In this document: piece by piece, positions 12,435-25,826 of the stretch
Position numbering within the stretch: position 1 is the stretch's first letter
How the letters are laid out: each line of letters begins with the position of its first letter
Assembly (NCBI GenBank): GCA_003116875.1
Contig: BCKT01000006.1
Coordinates: forward strand, 1,213,934 to 1,277,933
DNA: 64,000 bases
DNA from: Takashimella koratensis
Taxonomy: Eukaryota; Basidiomycota; Tremellomycetes; Trichosporonales; Tetragoniomycetaceae
Reading direction: 5' to 3'
The notes under the pieces: model-generated
Seen by the model: only the letters and a program-made list of their open reading frames with translations
Databases searched by the model: none
What the model was told of the DNA's origin: nothing
Made by a program: the position numbers and the translations under genes

Positions 12435-15400
12435 ATGAAGGCCAACTTTTGGCGCAACAACAACGGGTCCCAAGGCGGTCGCTTCACCGTCGATTCCGGC
12501 GGCACCCCGGCCCATTCCCCAGTCTCCTCCGCCAGCCAAGGCAGAGGAGGCGGGAATGCGTCAGGTTCTGGTTCGGGAACCGCCGCCGGACCTATCCCTG
12601 TAGCGCACCCGACTCGACCACCCTCGGCCGCGTCGTCTCGTCACTCCAACCCGCCCACACCTCTCACCGCCATGTCACCTTCGCAGCGCAGTTTCTTCCC
12701 AGCTCCGCCCCCGCCACCTTCTGCTGGGCTCCAGCAGCAACCGCAACAAGGATGGCCGTTTATTCCACCCCCGGGTCAAGGGACCAGCGCGCCCAGCAGC
12801 GCTGCTCACAGCCGCCACGGGTCGTTCCACGAGCATCAGTTTTCGGGACCCGCTGCTGCCGCCGGCGTCTCGTCGACTCCTACCAATGTCAACCCACTCG
12901 ACCAGCTCGCGCAGTCCTTCACGCCGCAAGCACAGTCGTCGTTTGCCGCCCAGTATGCCCAGGCTAGGCAAAACCAAGGTCAAGGCCGTGCGCAGTTTTC
13001 GACAACCCCCTCCGAGCAGCCGCCGTCGCCTTGGTCGATCCCGGGAGTCGACCAGCCATTTGACTTTGCCGCTCTCGAGCAAGCGTGGGCATCTGCTTCG
13101 ACACCCAACCAGCAGATGGGCTTTGCGCCAGATGGTTCGATCTCGGCTTTGTCGCCTGGGTCCTTCCCGCGAGGGAACAACATGGCCAACGCCCAAGTCT
13201 CGCTCGACTCACTCGATCCCAACCTCTTCTCGAGTTTGGCAGACTTGATCGAGGAAAGCCAGCTCAAGGCGAACGGGGGACCCCCGTCGTTGCCGTTCAA
13301 CTTTATGGGTGCGCTTGACATTCCCGCTCAATTCCCTGGTCAGGGCCAGCCGTCGCAGCAGCAGCAAGGTCCTCAACCGCAGCTGCAACAGCAACAGCAG
13401 CAAATGCCAATGCAGCAGCAGCAACAGCAGCAGCAACGGCCGACGACCGTGCAGCCGGGTACAAGTCTTTTGACTCGACGGATGCAGCAGCTCCAGAACC
13501 ACCAGGGGCAGGACATCAGCCCCGACGTCTCCACACAGTCGTCTCCTTTGGTCGACGCATCGATCGGTGTCTTTCCGACCCCGCCGCAGAGCTTCTCGTC
13601 GTCATTCACCTACCCCCGAAAGACGTCGAGCATGGCTCAGTCGCCCTGGCCTCAAGTGACGTTTGAGACCCCAGCGACGACTCCGGCCGGCAGCGATGTG
13701 GGCGTGAGCAGTCCTGCAGAGGTGAGACCGTCTACTTTCAGTCAGGCAATCCTTCGCTAACATCTCTTAAGACTTCCTCCAATTCATCAAAGCAGTTCCG
13801 ACCCATAAAGCCATGGCGCAAGGAGGCCCCACAACCACCGCCTGCTGCGACCCCGATCAATACTCCGGGTCCTGTCGAGCAATCCCCGGCACACACGCAA
13901 CTGCCACCACACTCCAACGCGTCTTCGCGCCAGGCTACCGTCGAGCCTGAGATGCAACCATGGAACACCAACGCGGGTGGCAACCAGAACGTCTCATCTT
14001 TGCCTCCTCTGCCCGCGGGGCTCTCGTTGGAGCACCTCGCGCAGTTTGGTAGCGCAGGACTGGAGATGGCTATCCGAATGGGTATGGGTATCGGCATGTC
14101 GATCAACCAGCAAGTGTCACCAACAGCTGCTGGCGATCGGCCAGGGAGTCTGGCGCAGACACCCGCCTCGCAAAACACGTCGTCACCCGATACGAGCTCG
14201 CACCGAGGCGGACAACCTTCTGCTGTGCCTTCATTGGATGGCCTCCCGTCCGACTTTATGAACGCCCGATCACCGCCGGCCGCTATCATGTCACCCGTCA
14301 ACGAGTTCTTCAACCCGTTCACCCCAGCTGCTACTGGATTCTCCGCGCTAGGTGCTCGGCGACCATCGCTGGATGAAGATAACCCCGATAACCTCGATGC
14401 CGAGGAAATGGCTCGGCGGGATCCGCTTGCCACCCAGGTTTGGAAGGCGTATGCGCGTGCTCGAGAGTCGCTGCCCCAGGGTCACCCGATGGAGAACCTG
14501 ACCTGGCGGATGATGCACTTACATATGAACTCGCTCAAGAAGGAGGACCAGCAAGCGGCTGCTGAAGCGATGATGGCGAGCTTCAACATCTCACAGATCC
14601 CCGACGTCCAATCAAGTACTTCGGCATCTGCATCGGCGACAGCGACGGCCGCGCCTACTCCCCATGGCGACTTGGAGACGCCTGCGTCGCAGCAACTGCA
14701 GTCCCAGGGGTCGCAAGGAGCTACCTCGGCCCCACTTGCAGAACCATTGCAGAACCGGTCGTCGTCTTCTCAGCAGCAAACCGAGCCAGAAGAGCGTGGA
14801 CGAAGCAAGGCGAAATCTCGTGTCGTCGGTTTCACTGCTGCTCCGCGCGAATCGAGCGCAATGGATATCGATTGGCGAGCGGCGAGTCGGTCCCGGTCTC
14901 GGATGGCGATTGATTGGCGTGGCGGGAGTCGATCCCGCTCGCGCTCGGCGTTCCCCGGTGGTCGAGTTGCGTTTGATGTCGGTGACGAAGCGCACGCTCA
15001 CATGTTATTATCACAAGGGAACAACGGCAACAACGGGATGGCGAACAACGCACCACCAAACATTCCTGGCAGCGCACCGGCGCATGCACCAGCGTTCGCC
15101 CAGTCAATGCCAGCTCACTACACACCGTGGGCATCGCTCGGTACCGAGTTTGCCATGTCCCAGCCCAACCTGATGCAGCTCCCTCTCGGCGATGTGAGCG
15201 AAGACAAGGAGATGACCGCTTTCGAATTCGACCAGGCGATCCGTGCAGTCTCGGGGCTCGATCTGTTCCCTCACTCTGCGCCAGATGCCGGTCACCCGTT
15301 GAGCCAGCAGCAGCTCGCCGAGCACCTTGCCCTATCTCTCGCCAGTGGCGGGCTCGTCGGTGGGAAGGCTCCAGGGAGTGGTGAGGGATCGAGCGCGGCC

Positions 15401-17450
15401 GAGTCGTCGGCTTCGGGTGCGGCGGGCGGCGCCAACGACGGCACTGTCCCCAACGGCAAGCAGCAGAAATTCCCATCGTTGCCAGGTATCAACGGACCGG
15501 GATTATATAGCCAGACCGAGGAGAACTATCACCCAACCTATGGGTTTTTGCCGCGGCGCGTGAGGAAGACGAGCTTTGATCACACAGTGCGACAAAGCGA
15601 GGACGGAGATGCGAGTGAATCCAACCCAGAGTGGTTATCCCCGCTCGCCCTGTCTCGGAAACGCCCAGCGGATGCCTCCCCACGCGACGGCGAGAGCCGC
15701 CCGCTTCCCGAGGAGGGCGACCCACAGTTCCCACAATCGGCGTTCACTTTCAGCTTCCCACAATCGTACGACAACTTCTTCGATATCAACGCCGCCTCCG
15801 GATCCGGGTCGACACCAGCGACGACGGCGCTCGCGCTCTCGCCCAATGGAAATATGAGCAATCTCCTTGCTCCCAACGGCGAGGTTCCCGAGGATATCGC
15901 AGCGGCTATGGCGGCAGCAGCAGCAGCGGTTGCGGCCGCGGCGAACAATGGCGAGTGGCCGCCGGGCTTGGGACTCGGACCGAACGGCGAGACGGCAGGC
16001 GCGCCCTTTGATTGCTCAGCTGCATTTGCAAATGGTCAATTGATCGACCCGTCGTTACTCCAGCAGTCGGGCGACAACCCGTTCGACTTCCAGCAGCTCA
16101 TGCATCTCTATCTCAACGCCAACGCCGCGGCATCGCCGTTCACACACATCAACCCAAGCCAAATCCTCAACGCGGTCATCCCGCCCCCCTCGGCTGTGGG
16201 ACAGCCAGGATCGACGCCAGCGAGTGCTGCACGAATCGCCGAGATGTCACCCCTCGGTGCATCGCCGGTTGCTATGACCCCGAACATGGGCCAAATCCAG
16301 ACGCCTGGTGGCCCCGCGCAACCTTTGGCTCCTTCGCAGGCTGTCGGACAACAGGCTCAGCAAGCACCCTCACAAGCTCCTCAGCCAGTCCCGATCCGCC
16401 CGCTGCCAAAGGGCGGGAAGGGCGACCGCATGGGACCCCCCGCACGTTCCAACTCGTCCCCCAACCTCCAAGCGCTGGGGAAGGGCGTCACCCCCTTGTC
16501 CTCCTCGGTCGAATCGACTTCGCAGAAGCTCTCGAGCAGCGCGAAATCCAACAAGGACAGCAAGAAGGGCGAGAACGAGGACAAGGCCGCCTCGGGCGCG
16601 GATGCGGGGCCCAAGAAAGGTCACGCAAAGAGCCAGTCCATGTCGGCGGGTACGAAGAAGAAGTCAAACTCGGCGGCAGCAGCCGCAGCAGCTGCAGCCG
16701 CCGCGGCGGCCGCCGCAAACGGGAACGCGAATGGAGACCCGTCTCGACCTGGTACACCTGGAGGCGACGAGCCAGAGACTGGGCCGGGCTCGGTCATGCC
16801 TGGAGACAACGCGACAGTGTGTACAAACTGTCAGACGACGAACACGCCCCTATGGAGGAGAGATCCCGAGGGTCAGCCATTGTGCAACGCCTGCGGTCTG
16901 TTCTATGTAAGTGGAGTCATGCGAAGTTGAGGACTGGTGTTGGTGAAGTTAGGTATTGACTTTTGCAGAAACTGCATGGTGTCGTTCGTCCGTTATCACT
17001 CAAGACTGATGTCATCAAGAAACGGTGAGTACATTGCCATGAGTTACATCCTGGACACTCTCACTAATCTCGTCTCCCCTTTGTAGAAACCGAGCACAGC
17101 CACCTTCGAAAGACGGGAGTGGACGTAAATCGAGTGTCTCGAAGAACGCCAACCGATCTAAACCGGCTTCCCCGACTTCTCCAGCTACGGGTACTGCGTC
17201 GTCTGGAACCAACTCTGCTTCGGCTGTCCCCAAGCGTCGGCGCGGGTCGATGGCGCCTGCCAAGGATGCGGCGGGCGGAGGTGGGGCTGCAGGTGCGGCG
17301 TCGAATGGGAACGCGAGTGGAGGTGGGAACGGCGCGGATGCAGGGGACGCGGTGGAACCGTCGTCGCTTTCTTCGTCGCTTAGCTTTGAGCACGAACTGA
17401 GTTCGACAAACCCGCCGACTCCACTCTTTGGCCTCACCCCGCTCAGCTAG
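12435..17450 (+). CDS. areA: AreA/Nit2/Gat1-type GATA zinc-finger transcription factor
   Basis: Exons 12435-13721, 13772-16906, 16969-17024 and 17087-17450 join in phase to 1613 aa. The single GATA finger, C-X2-C-X17-C-X2-C with [19 protein letters not shown], lies near residue 1445. It is split after GLFY by an intron, and [19 protein letters not shown] follows. Near residue 650 an ENLTWRMM motif matches the DUF1752 region of AreA/Gaf1 nitrogen regulators. The rest is low complexity: poly-Gln (about 13360-13440), Ala runs (about 15910-15945 and 16673-16715) and Ser/Pro/Asn-rich segments. AreA-type factors activate nitrogen-catabolite genes at GATA sites. 12435 is the first in-frame ATG, but the frame stays open upstream to 11895 without an ATG and reads like protein (SKLRPILPRPIAPRP encoded near 12255). 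An upstream coding exon or a non-ATG start is therefore possible. It is unusually long for this family. Confidence 0.92.
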
Positions 17451-18333
17451 ACTCAGGCGTAAAGACCCACTCTTCGACCTCGTCGATTTCCTCAACTTGT
17501 TGTCAATCGAAAACCCCCGTTGTCAAACCCCTATTCATCTCAATCTCACTTGTTCGCATCGCATACCCCATTTGATCGTCGATCGATCCACCATATTCTA
17601 CATCACATCAGGGCTGCCCGTGTGCGCCCTCGTCTCGCCCCGCTTTGTCGTGTGTTTTAGGCCCCCCTTACTGGCTATTTTAATCACGAGCTGTCCAGGT
17701 CCCCTAGGAACCTCGACGGCGTCGTCGTCACGCTCATCTCCCAACTCCACCTGTGTTTCTTCCTTCTCCTCTCACTCTTTCATTGTCTACATTTCTGTTT
17801 TCTCTTTCGGTCTCCCCTCCTCGCTTGGGAACGCTAAGCGAGCGAAACCCCCTTCGAATCTCAACCCCGTGTACCTTGTACGCTACAAGCCTCGGATCGA
17901 TCCTAGACTCTTTGGGTGGAAAGAAACAAAAGAATCATTGGTGTCGGTTGGGGTATAACTAGCCTGTAGAATGGGTTTTGTTTTTCTTTTCTTTCTTCAG
18001 TCTTTCCTTTCCTTTACGCCTTTCTCTACTTTATATACACAGCTTGCGAGGTGAAGGGAAAGGGAGAGAGCAACATGGTGGTTGATCTCTTCTTTTCTCT
18101 CCTTGCTAGACTTTTGTTTCTGATTGTCTTTTCATGGCCCCTTCCGATGACCAACGGATGTATGATGTCGTGCTACGCCTTTATCACAGATCACAGTCAA
18201 AGTTCCTACTGTCCCCACTCACTGAACTCGACCTGAGACTGCTGAACCGTGTGCATGGTGCGAACCGCATGATATGACCAACTATACTTTTTTCTTTCCT
18301 CTTCGACGCTTAACCAAATTAACCCAAACTTGG
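17451..18333. other. Convergent 3' regions of the GATA and two-TM genes
   Basis: T- and C-rich 3' UTR-like sequence on the + strand. No coding exon or RNA gene is apparent. Confidence 0.5.
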
Positions 18334-19611
18334 TCATCGCCAGACATCTTCCTTTTCATTCACGCCCCTCCGTTCACGTTCGAGCAACTCGTCAAACTCA
18401 CGCTGCTCTCGACTCCGCTCGTCCTCTCCTCCTTCCCTCCCACCGATCCCGGCACTCACTGCCCCTGCTCCACCGGCTCCTGTCTGTGCGCCCTTGCTCT
18501 CACCGACCGACGCGGAACGGATCCGATCCCAAGTCCCCTGTGTCGCTTGGTTGATCTCACCAGCGACTCCACCTACACGGCCCTCCCGCCCTGCGCTGGA
18601 CCCGGCCGCAGCGTCGGGATCGGACGTGTTCGAGCCCGAGGAAGACGCGTCAGAGCTGAACCCGGCGTCGTCACGCGAAGTCGAGCCCGAAGGAGAAGAG
18701 GTCGGCAAGGTAGGGGGAACGCCAGTAGCTCGGGATTCCTCGATAGCTCGTTTAGAATCGATCACGATTTGCTGAAACACTTTGATCTTGCTGTAGTCGA
18801 ACCCAAGTATCAGCCATGATCATTACTTCCACCCCGCCTTCTCCAACTCTCCTCTACTCTGCGTTTCCCTTGCTTTCTTCTGCCTTCTTCGGCGACCCCT
18901 CCTTGCCTGTAGATCCTGAGATGTGAACCCCGACTCACCGACCTGCATCTGGCATATTGTTATTCACTTCGAGCGCCGCTGCCGCTCCGCCCATTGCGAA
19001 ACCGAGGAACGTTCCGGCCAGTCCTAGGGCGGAAGAGGCGACAAATGTGAGGCCGAGAGACATGGGAGGGCGACGACGACGTAGGGCAATGAATGCGGGA
19101 ACACCGAGGGTGGAACCGACCTGTAAGGAGGGCAACGAGCGTAGCGAATTGCGTGAGAAAGTAGTGAGCGGATTGAGGAGGAGTAGAGACAAGGGAGATG
19201 AATCAGGCGAGAAGTAGTGGAAGGAGAAAGTTAGTATGATGAAGGAGACGAAGAAGGGAAAGAAGGATCGAGGTTTAGGAAGAGACAAGACGTACCACGG
19301 TGCTGATCGTCATCCATTGGTAGGCTTTCTTCAGAATGTTGATATCGTCCTGCGAGATATCACCTGCGGTTTGAGATTCAAGTTGAGAGGTGAGACAGCA
19401 GAGATGGGAGTTGAGTAAAAGCCGTCAGCGAACGATCGAGTGTGAAAGTGTCAAGAATTGGGAAGCGGCTAGACCTAAGCTCTTCAACTCGCTACTCACC
19501 CTTGTCGATCCGCTTTTGCAACGCATCTTTCGTTACCTGGATCTCAAACGGAGACCGGGGCACGCCCTTGCTCGACATGAGGATATCACGGTCGCTTGGG
19601 CTGGTGGCCAT
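18334..19611 (-). CDS. Two-TM membrane protein of unknown function
   Basis: Four exons on the minus strand, 19611-19500, 19363-19296, 19120-18939 and 18790-18334, join in phase to 272 aa. A hydrophilic N-terminus of about 55 residues with Lys-rich helices precedes two hydrophobic segments. The first is roughly residues 56-70; the second lies within 80-105 and is rich in Gly/Ala. A basic RRRRPP loop separates them. The C-terminal half is acidic, Ser/Gly-rich and probably disordered, and it ends in a charged helix (REFDELLERER). I do not recognise the family. The small two-TM hairpin with a positively charged loop would fit a mitochondrial inner-membrane or ER protein, but this is inference. 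Its start codon lies only 207 bp from that of the divergent mitochondrial flavoprotein gene. Confidence 0.75.
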
Positions 19612-19818
19612 TGTAGTGATGTGCGATGCTGGGTGCGGTGAGTTGTGGATCAATAAAGAGAGAAAAGATTGAGATGAGCGTCATCGATCTTGCTTCTTGA
19701 GCCGCCGGGATAGGAGACCTTACCCTACGGTGGACGGAGTTTGGGACGGATAAATGCACGGACGAGATTTTCAATCTCATCTCGTCACTGTCTCTCACTG
19801 TCTCCCAACTCCCTCACC

Positions 19819-21209
19819 ATGTCGGTCCCGGTCCAGAGCATGACCCTTGGTCGCATGCGCATGAGATGCTGCACTCGCGTCCTGGCCTTACGCTTGCTCA
19901 GCTCCAGCTCTAGCTCCGGCGCGACCTCAATCTTCGCGTCCACCCCGAGCTCGCCCGTCCTAAGGCCCCGGTCTGGGCGACTCTCCTCCACCCCGTTCCC
20001 CCGTCAACCTTCATCCACATTCCGAGTTGGCCTTTCTCTCCCCACATCTCGTCCCTACTCCTCCTTCATCGACCCAGCCGCACCCCGTCCATCTGGATCT
20101 CCCCGCCCTCCTCGCCGCTTTCGCCGCCTTCTCCTCGTCCTCGCGCCCGTGCTCTTATTCACCTTCTTCCCAACGTCCAAACCTAAAGCCCTCAACCCTC
20201 AATCGTACAGCGACCATGCGACGGCTTCTCTTTCTCCTCGACCACCGAGCCATGCGGTACTTACTGTTCCATTGAAGGCTGAGGAGGCGAACTTATTCTC
20301 GACGCCTTTCTCTGCCCTCGAACCGATGGCAGGAGGAAGCAACAAGAGCAGTGAAGGAGGAAGCGACCAGACCGTCGTGATTCACCATGTCATGGTCAAA
20401 TCGCCCGATTTGCAGATTGAGCGACCTTACACGCCGGTCAACGACGTCGAGGCCGACGGTGAGCTCAAACTCCTCGTCAAGCGGGTCCGAGGCGGCGAAG
20501 TTGGCCGGTGAGTCTGCACTCTTGACTTTCACAATACTCTGCGCGTCAATTGTTGAGACACTACTACTTTCTCCAATTCGATACTGACAACCCATTCGCA
20601 GACTAGTGCACTCGCTCAAGCCTGGTGACCCCGTTGGTCTTCGAGGACCCATCACGACTTTTTCTCTCGATCCGACTCAGTATGACAAAATCGTCATGAT
20701 CAGCACAGGAACTGCTGTTGCTCCCTTTCTCCAATTGCTCTCCAAACTCTCTCCATCCTCTTCGTCTCCCACCCTCACTCCCTCTTCCTCTTCCTCATCT
20801 TCATCCGCTCATTCACCTGCCTTACCCACGTTCCACCTCCTACACGCCCTTCCAACCCCGGGCAAACCCGATATCACCTCCGACTTTCTCTCGAGCCTAC
20901 AAACCAAATGGGGCCCGGACCTCGTGGTTGAGCGATTCGACTTGGCACAGGGGTTGCAGAAAGAGACAGTCCGACGTGTAATCAAGGGGAAAGAGAGGGT
21001 CATGGTCCTTGTATGTCTTCCGCCGAGGTGAGTGACTAGTTTTTTGGCGTCTTCGGATGGTTGAGTGGTTATGTGTGAAGCTGATGAATGGGGATAGGTT
21101 GATGAGGCCCCTGTGTGGACCGCTCACGCCGATGCTTGAGCAAGGGCCGTTGACGGGAACTCTGGCTGAGCTCGGACTCACCGCTGACCAGGTCTGGAAG
21201 CTAGAGTAA
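19819..21209 (+). CDS. Mitochondrial CYC2 / NADH-cytochrome b5 reductase-like flavoprotein
   Basis: Exons 19819-20507, 20602-21027 and 21098-21209 join in phase to 408 aa. The N-terminus is rich in Arg and Ser with no acidic residues (mitochondrial presequence). A single TM near residues 100-118 (LLLVLAPVLLF) follows a PPRRFRR stretch. The remainder is a ferredoxin-NADP-reductase fold: an FAD-binding ERPYTPVND motif (RxYT type), a substrate/flavin loop GDPVGLRGP, and the pyridine-nucleotide-binding STGTAVAPFLQLL motif. A membrane-anchored mitochondrial FAD protein of this shape fits Cyc2, which supports haem attachment to cytochrome c, or a divergent outer-membrane b5 reductase. A Ser-rich insertion interrupts the NAD-binding half. 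The family fold is secure; the exact orthology is not. Confidence 0.78.
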
Positions 21210-21636
21210 GCGATAGAGGGATAGTTCGTATCATACATTCATGTGGCCTGGTAGCATTTATGGTTATTGCGGTTCCACTGTTCTCGTCTCTAGCATCAAC
21301 ATTATCTCATCTCATTGCATTGTACCACATATCATCCTCCATTCACATTGCATAGACCCATACCGCACTCTTCAAGGCATCGCTTTGTGCCATTGTGTAA
21401 CGAACCACACCTCTCACCTTCCACGGTGTCGGACCTTGATGATATTCAGGTCTGGCTTGCGGTATGATCTCCTTAGCTTCCTGAGCAGTTCACGTTAACG
21501 TTCTTTGACATTACTTCATCATTTCAGCTCGTCTATCCTGACGTTGTGAGTTTGGTGTACAACATACGAATGCAGGGTATCCAACCTTGATATTATACGT
21601 GATACCTCTTTTCCCTCTTGCTCTTCCAACGTAGGT
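21210..21636. other. Convergent 3' intergenic region
   Basis: This stretch lies between the stop codons of the flavoprotein and Vps3-like genes. It is AT-richer UTR-like sequence with no other feature seen. Confidence 0.5.
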
Positions 21637-24600
21637 CTACACCCTCGCGCTGGGTGTATCACCTCGCCGAGTTCTACTCAACTGTTCGAGCTCCTTATCC
21701 ACCGCTTCAGGTACAAAAAACCCGTCTGTTGGTTTCTCCCCAACTCCTTTCCCCACTCCCAGCTCCTTCCCTTCCTCATTCTTCCCACCTCCACTCTCGC
21801 CTGAACCCTCTTTATCACTCATCTCATAGCTCGCGTACTCTTTCTCCGCGATACTCCCTTCATCGGGCACCGAGAATTGCAGACTTTCGGTACCGGGACT
21901 CGGGCCGTGTTGGACCACGGGAACGAGAGCGGTTACTCGGTCGAGGTACTCTTCTGAAGTTTGGAGGTTTTGACCCGCAGAGATGGATTTGAGAATGTGC
22001 CATGTGGCTCGGTCGTGGGTTTGACGACGGAGAGAGCGTTGATAGAATTTAGAAACAACGTCAACAGGCCACTCGGCAGGAATAAATGGGAGGACCTAGG
22101 GGAAGGAGGGTATCAGTATCTCGGCATTGATCGTAACCGCAAGACTCACCTCCATCACGTCAAGGTGCACGCTCTGGGCATTGAGCAACGCCGTCGCATG
22201 CCTTGACGGTCCATCATTCACATATACCTTGAGCAACTCGGTCACTAGCCCCTGCTGCGTCTGTGCATCGACCGTCCCACGTCGTTTCCGACCCACATCA
22301 CCCAAGATTGCCCATGCGGTCAACTCGGGCGCATAAGCCGCGATCATGCGTGCGACTTTGGGAGGGACGATCTCGCCACCTTGGGTACAGTAGGTCTGAG
22401 CAGAGACGGGGTCGGCAATGTCTCGGGCGAGAATTTGAAGAGCTTGGCGATCTCGACCGAGCTGAACGTGGGGTCAGCATCTCTCGCATACAGGCGTAGC
22501 GGTTACACGGTGTCTTGATGTGGTGACTATGTGTGACAAACTCACTCGACCAAGGATGATGGCGCGCTCGATAGCAAGCTCCTTCACTTGCTCTAGCCGA
22601 GCCAGCGCATTGGAGAGGTTGATAAATGGAGACCCTTGGAGGAACAAGATAAGTTTAAGCCGGGACGTCTTGATCGGTGTTGGTGGGGCGATATCTGCAA
22701 AGAATACAGGGAACGCTTGAGGGTCTGCCATGAGGCGATATTCCGAGTCTGTCCGAGAATGACCATCAGTGCTGTCCTCATTATTGCTTATCTGCGTTGA
22801 ACCCAAGACGTACCAAGCTCTTCTAGGTGATACTTTATCCCATCGTCTTTGACCAGCTCGGCGACGGTATCGAGCAGCTTGCCCAGTAGAGACTCATGTA
22901 ACGACGTATCCTGTCGTTTTCTCATCAGCTCAACCCACGCCTTTCGGTGCTGCTCAGACTCACAGGTGACCGCCGATCCACGACCACATGTTCGAGGTAC
23001 CTGTTAGCCGCATCCTCATTGATCGCCCTCAGGTCATCGACGAGAGATTTCCCGTCCAGCGCCGCGCCTTGGGTGAGGAGGATCTGGATCCCGCGCTCGT
23101 GATCTCGCTGAACGAGCCAGAGCCCGTACTTTCGGACAAGGATCGGGTCCTTGACTGCCTCGAGCTGCTGAGCAAGCTCATCGATGGGCTTTTCACACAA
23201 TGGGTCGGGCTTCGGATCCTCGGCGATTCTGGAGGAGACCATCAGCTTCACATTTCCCGGTGCCAGGACTGGCTTTGACCACTTACTCTTTCAACAGTTC
23301 AAGGACACGGTTAACTCGACCCTGCTGCTTCATGACCGTACTCAAAACGTATTTGCGATTCGCCAAGAACGGCTCAAGTTCAGCCAGCACCACATCGTTC
23401 GGCCCGGCAAGTATCTCTTGCAACTCTGCCGTCAACCCGCCATCCGCGAGCAACTTCGCCAAGGTTGTGTCAATTACGATATCGATTTTTCGCGAATCGA
23501 CACCACGCGATCCGCCGCCTTTACGTCGTGACGCGCGGGTTTTGCGGAGGAACTCGGTGAGCATGGATTTGGCGCTGTCGAATAGAGCGAGCCTGAGGGA
23601 GGTTGTCTCGGGTGCTGTCGACGAATTGGGCTGCACGTAAGGACTGTAGTTGGCTTTGATGCTTTTGGCGACTGTTGAGTGAACGTAAATTAGCGTTCAA
23701 GTGGAGAGGACTTCACCATGATGCCAAACCTCATTACTCACTGATATCCTCGACCGGGCTCATCGAAACGAGCACTTCTTCTAACCCCTCAAATATCTCG
23801 ACGTCCTCGGCCGACCCGATCGTCTTGCCCCGGAACGAGGGAAAGAGCCTAACGACCAGCCTCGGATCGATCTTTCCTCTTGCAAAATACTCTCCTGCCC
23901 TCTCGAACACCGTCTCAAGAAACAGGTGACACGCGAGGTACAAGTTGAGGAACTTGAGAGTCGCCGCGTGGGTAGCTTTATCAACATCGACTTCTCCTCT
24001 ACGGCCCTTTCTCCGTTCCTCGTCGACCAATGCAATGGCGTCGTCCATTCTCCGCTCGGCGCAGAGTTGTTCGAGTCGAAGAACGCTAGGCATCGGGACA
24101 AGGCTGTGGATCGTGTTGGTACCCACAACGAGAGTCTCGGCGACCGCTGTGGAGAAGGGCGAAGGCGACTTGGCTGATAGAGATGATCCTCGGCGAGGAA
24201 TGGACTGCTGGGCGCGCAAAGGAGGCGAAGAGGGAGGGGTGAGACCCGATCCCGACATTGGCTCCTCAAGTACTATCGAGGTATCGGTTATCTCCTGCAC
24301 TTCCGTTCCGACGGTCAAACTGAGATCGTGAGGAGCGATAGCAGGCGCAGGAGCTGCTTCAGCTGTTTGACCGAGGATGTTGACCCGAACCAATGCCATT
24401 CGCTCGTCCCTCGTAACGTCCCGCACTGACACGCCGTACGGGGAGTAACTCAGCGTAACGGCATCTGATAAGAGTGTGACGACTTGTACCGGTTTCTCGA
24501 GATCGCTCAACGCATGCACAGCCACCGTCTGGTTCCTGAGAAGCGCGATAACGAACCCCGACTCGACAGCTAGTGCCAACGGGTGATCTGCCCACTCGAT

Positions 24601-25826
24601 CGTCCCGCGTTCCGGGTCGCCTTGACCGTTAAGGAACACGCCCATCGTCCCTGCACCTGTAAAAGAAGTGACGAGAAACTCGTTCTCGCCCGGGATGACG
24701 ACAACGTTGGGGTTGGGCTCAAAGTCGAGTCCCGAGGGATCGATCTGAGAGACAGGGAGGACCTCGGTTAATGAGGCGTCGGAGAGGTCAATGATGCTGT
24801 ATGTCATCCCGGCTTCAGAAGGGATCGCCGCGCAGAGATAGGTGGAGAACAACGCGTGGTGTGTCGGGGCTACAGGAAGCGGTATCTCCTGAATCTGAGT
24901 AAGCTTTGACCATTGATTGCAGCACAGAGTCAGACAAGGCTTGGTAGCTCACCTTGACCGCAGTGAACCTTGTACCGAGCTTGTAGATGCCCAGTCCCTT
25001 TCTTCGAACCACTACCACCGTCATCTCGGCCCCCTTCTCCTCTTGGCCTGACCAATCTAGCTCGTCGTCGTTGAACACCACCGAAACAACCCCTCGCATT
25101 GGCGGTACCACGGATGATGGGATCGGCTCGAGCCCCGGTAGACTAAGTGGATGTAGGGTAGAGTCTATCAAGACAAGGAGGATCAGCGTTACCTCTTCTT
25201 CTTGACAATGCGCTTTTTTGCACAACCCTGGACTCACCTGAGAGAATAAACGCTTTAGATACTTTTGGGAGCAGAAATATCCGACTAACAGCTCGTCGAG
25301 GAAACAAAGTATGCCGATGCCTCATTGTCCATCCGTTCTCGCTCACACTCGACCCGTCACAGGTCCACCACTCGACCACGCCATCCGAGCCGCCGATGTA
25401 CAGATTCCCAGCATACCCTTCTACACATCTGACTTCGCCTACCCCTGACGAGGTTGAGGCACCGGCTGCGACTGCTCCCAGTCCACCAGCATCTCTGCTC
25501 TTCTCTGGCGAGGTGCCGCGGAAAGCTGCGGTCTGGCCGGTGACGGGGGATGCCGCGGCCGAAGCGACAGCAGCTGCTCTCCGGCCCGCTGCGGCTGCGT
25601 ATTGGGTAGCGGAGGAGAAGATGGATGCAGGCGTCGGTGAGGCGGTGGGGGAAGCAGTGCCAGTCGCGGAGACGGAAGTGTCAGAGGGGACGGGAACAGG
25701 GATGGGAACAGGGAGAGAAGAGGTGGATGGGGAAGGGGTGGAGAGGTCGAGGAGGTCGGTCGAGGGGTAGAGATTGGTGAGGACCGGCTGGAGGTGGAAG
25801 GGATTGGACTGGGACGGTTGTGACAT
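21637..25826 (-). CDS. VPS3: Vps3/TGFBRAP1-family CORVET tethering subunit
   Basis: Nine minus-strand exons (25826-25238, 25164-24953, 24894-23742, 23671-23287, 23228-22964, 22910-22814, 22748-22546, 22461-22150, 22095-21637) join in phase to 1224 aa. The N-terminal half is a CNH/citron-type beta-propeller with NLYIGGSDGVVEWW and EFLVTSF...MGVFLNGQGD...IEWADHP, the latter typical of TGFBRAP1/Vps3. The C-terminal half is helical clathrin-repeat-like: the VPS39-1 region (LEQLCAERRMDDAIAL, KIDPRLVVRLFP), IDTTLAKLL, RYGLWLVQRD, NRYLEHVVVD, and a C-terminal AIILGRLGRDRQALQILARDI region. Vps3 is the Rab5-binding subunit of CORVET on early endosomes; its paralogue Vps39 serves in HOPS. The propeller motifs favour Vps3, but Vps39 cannot be excluded. 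A disordered, acidic tail of about 75 residues ends the protein. Confidence 0.85.

Noticed and set aside
14664..15476. Several long ORFs on both strands
   Set aside because: Shadows of the continuous GATA-factor exon 13772-16906, which carries the recognisable DUF1752 and zinc-finger motifs.
16012..16959. 315-aa + strand ORF
   Set aside because: Out-of-frame shadow across the GATA finger. The true frame gives the C-X2-C-X17-C-X2-C motif.
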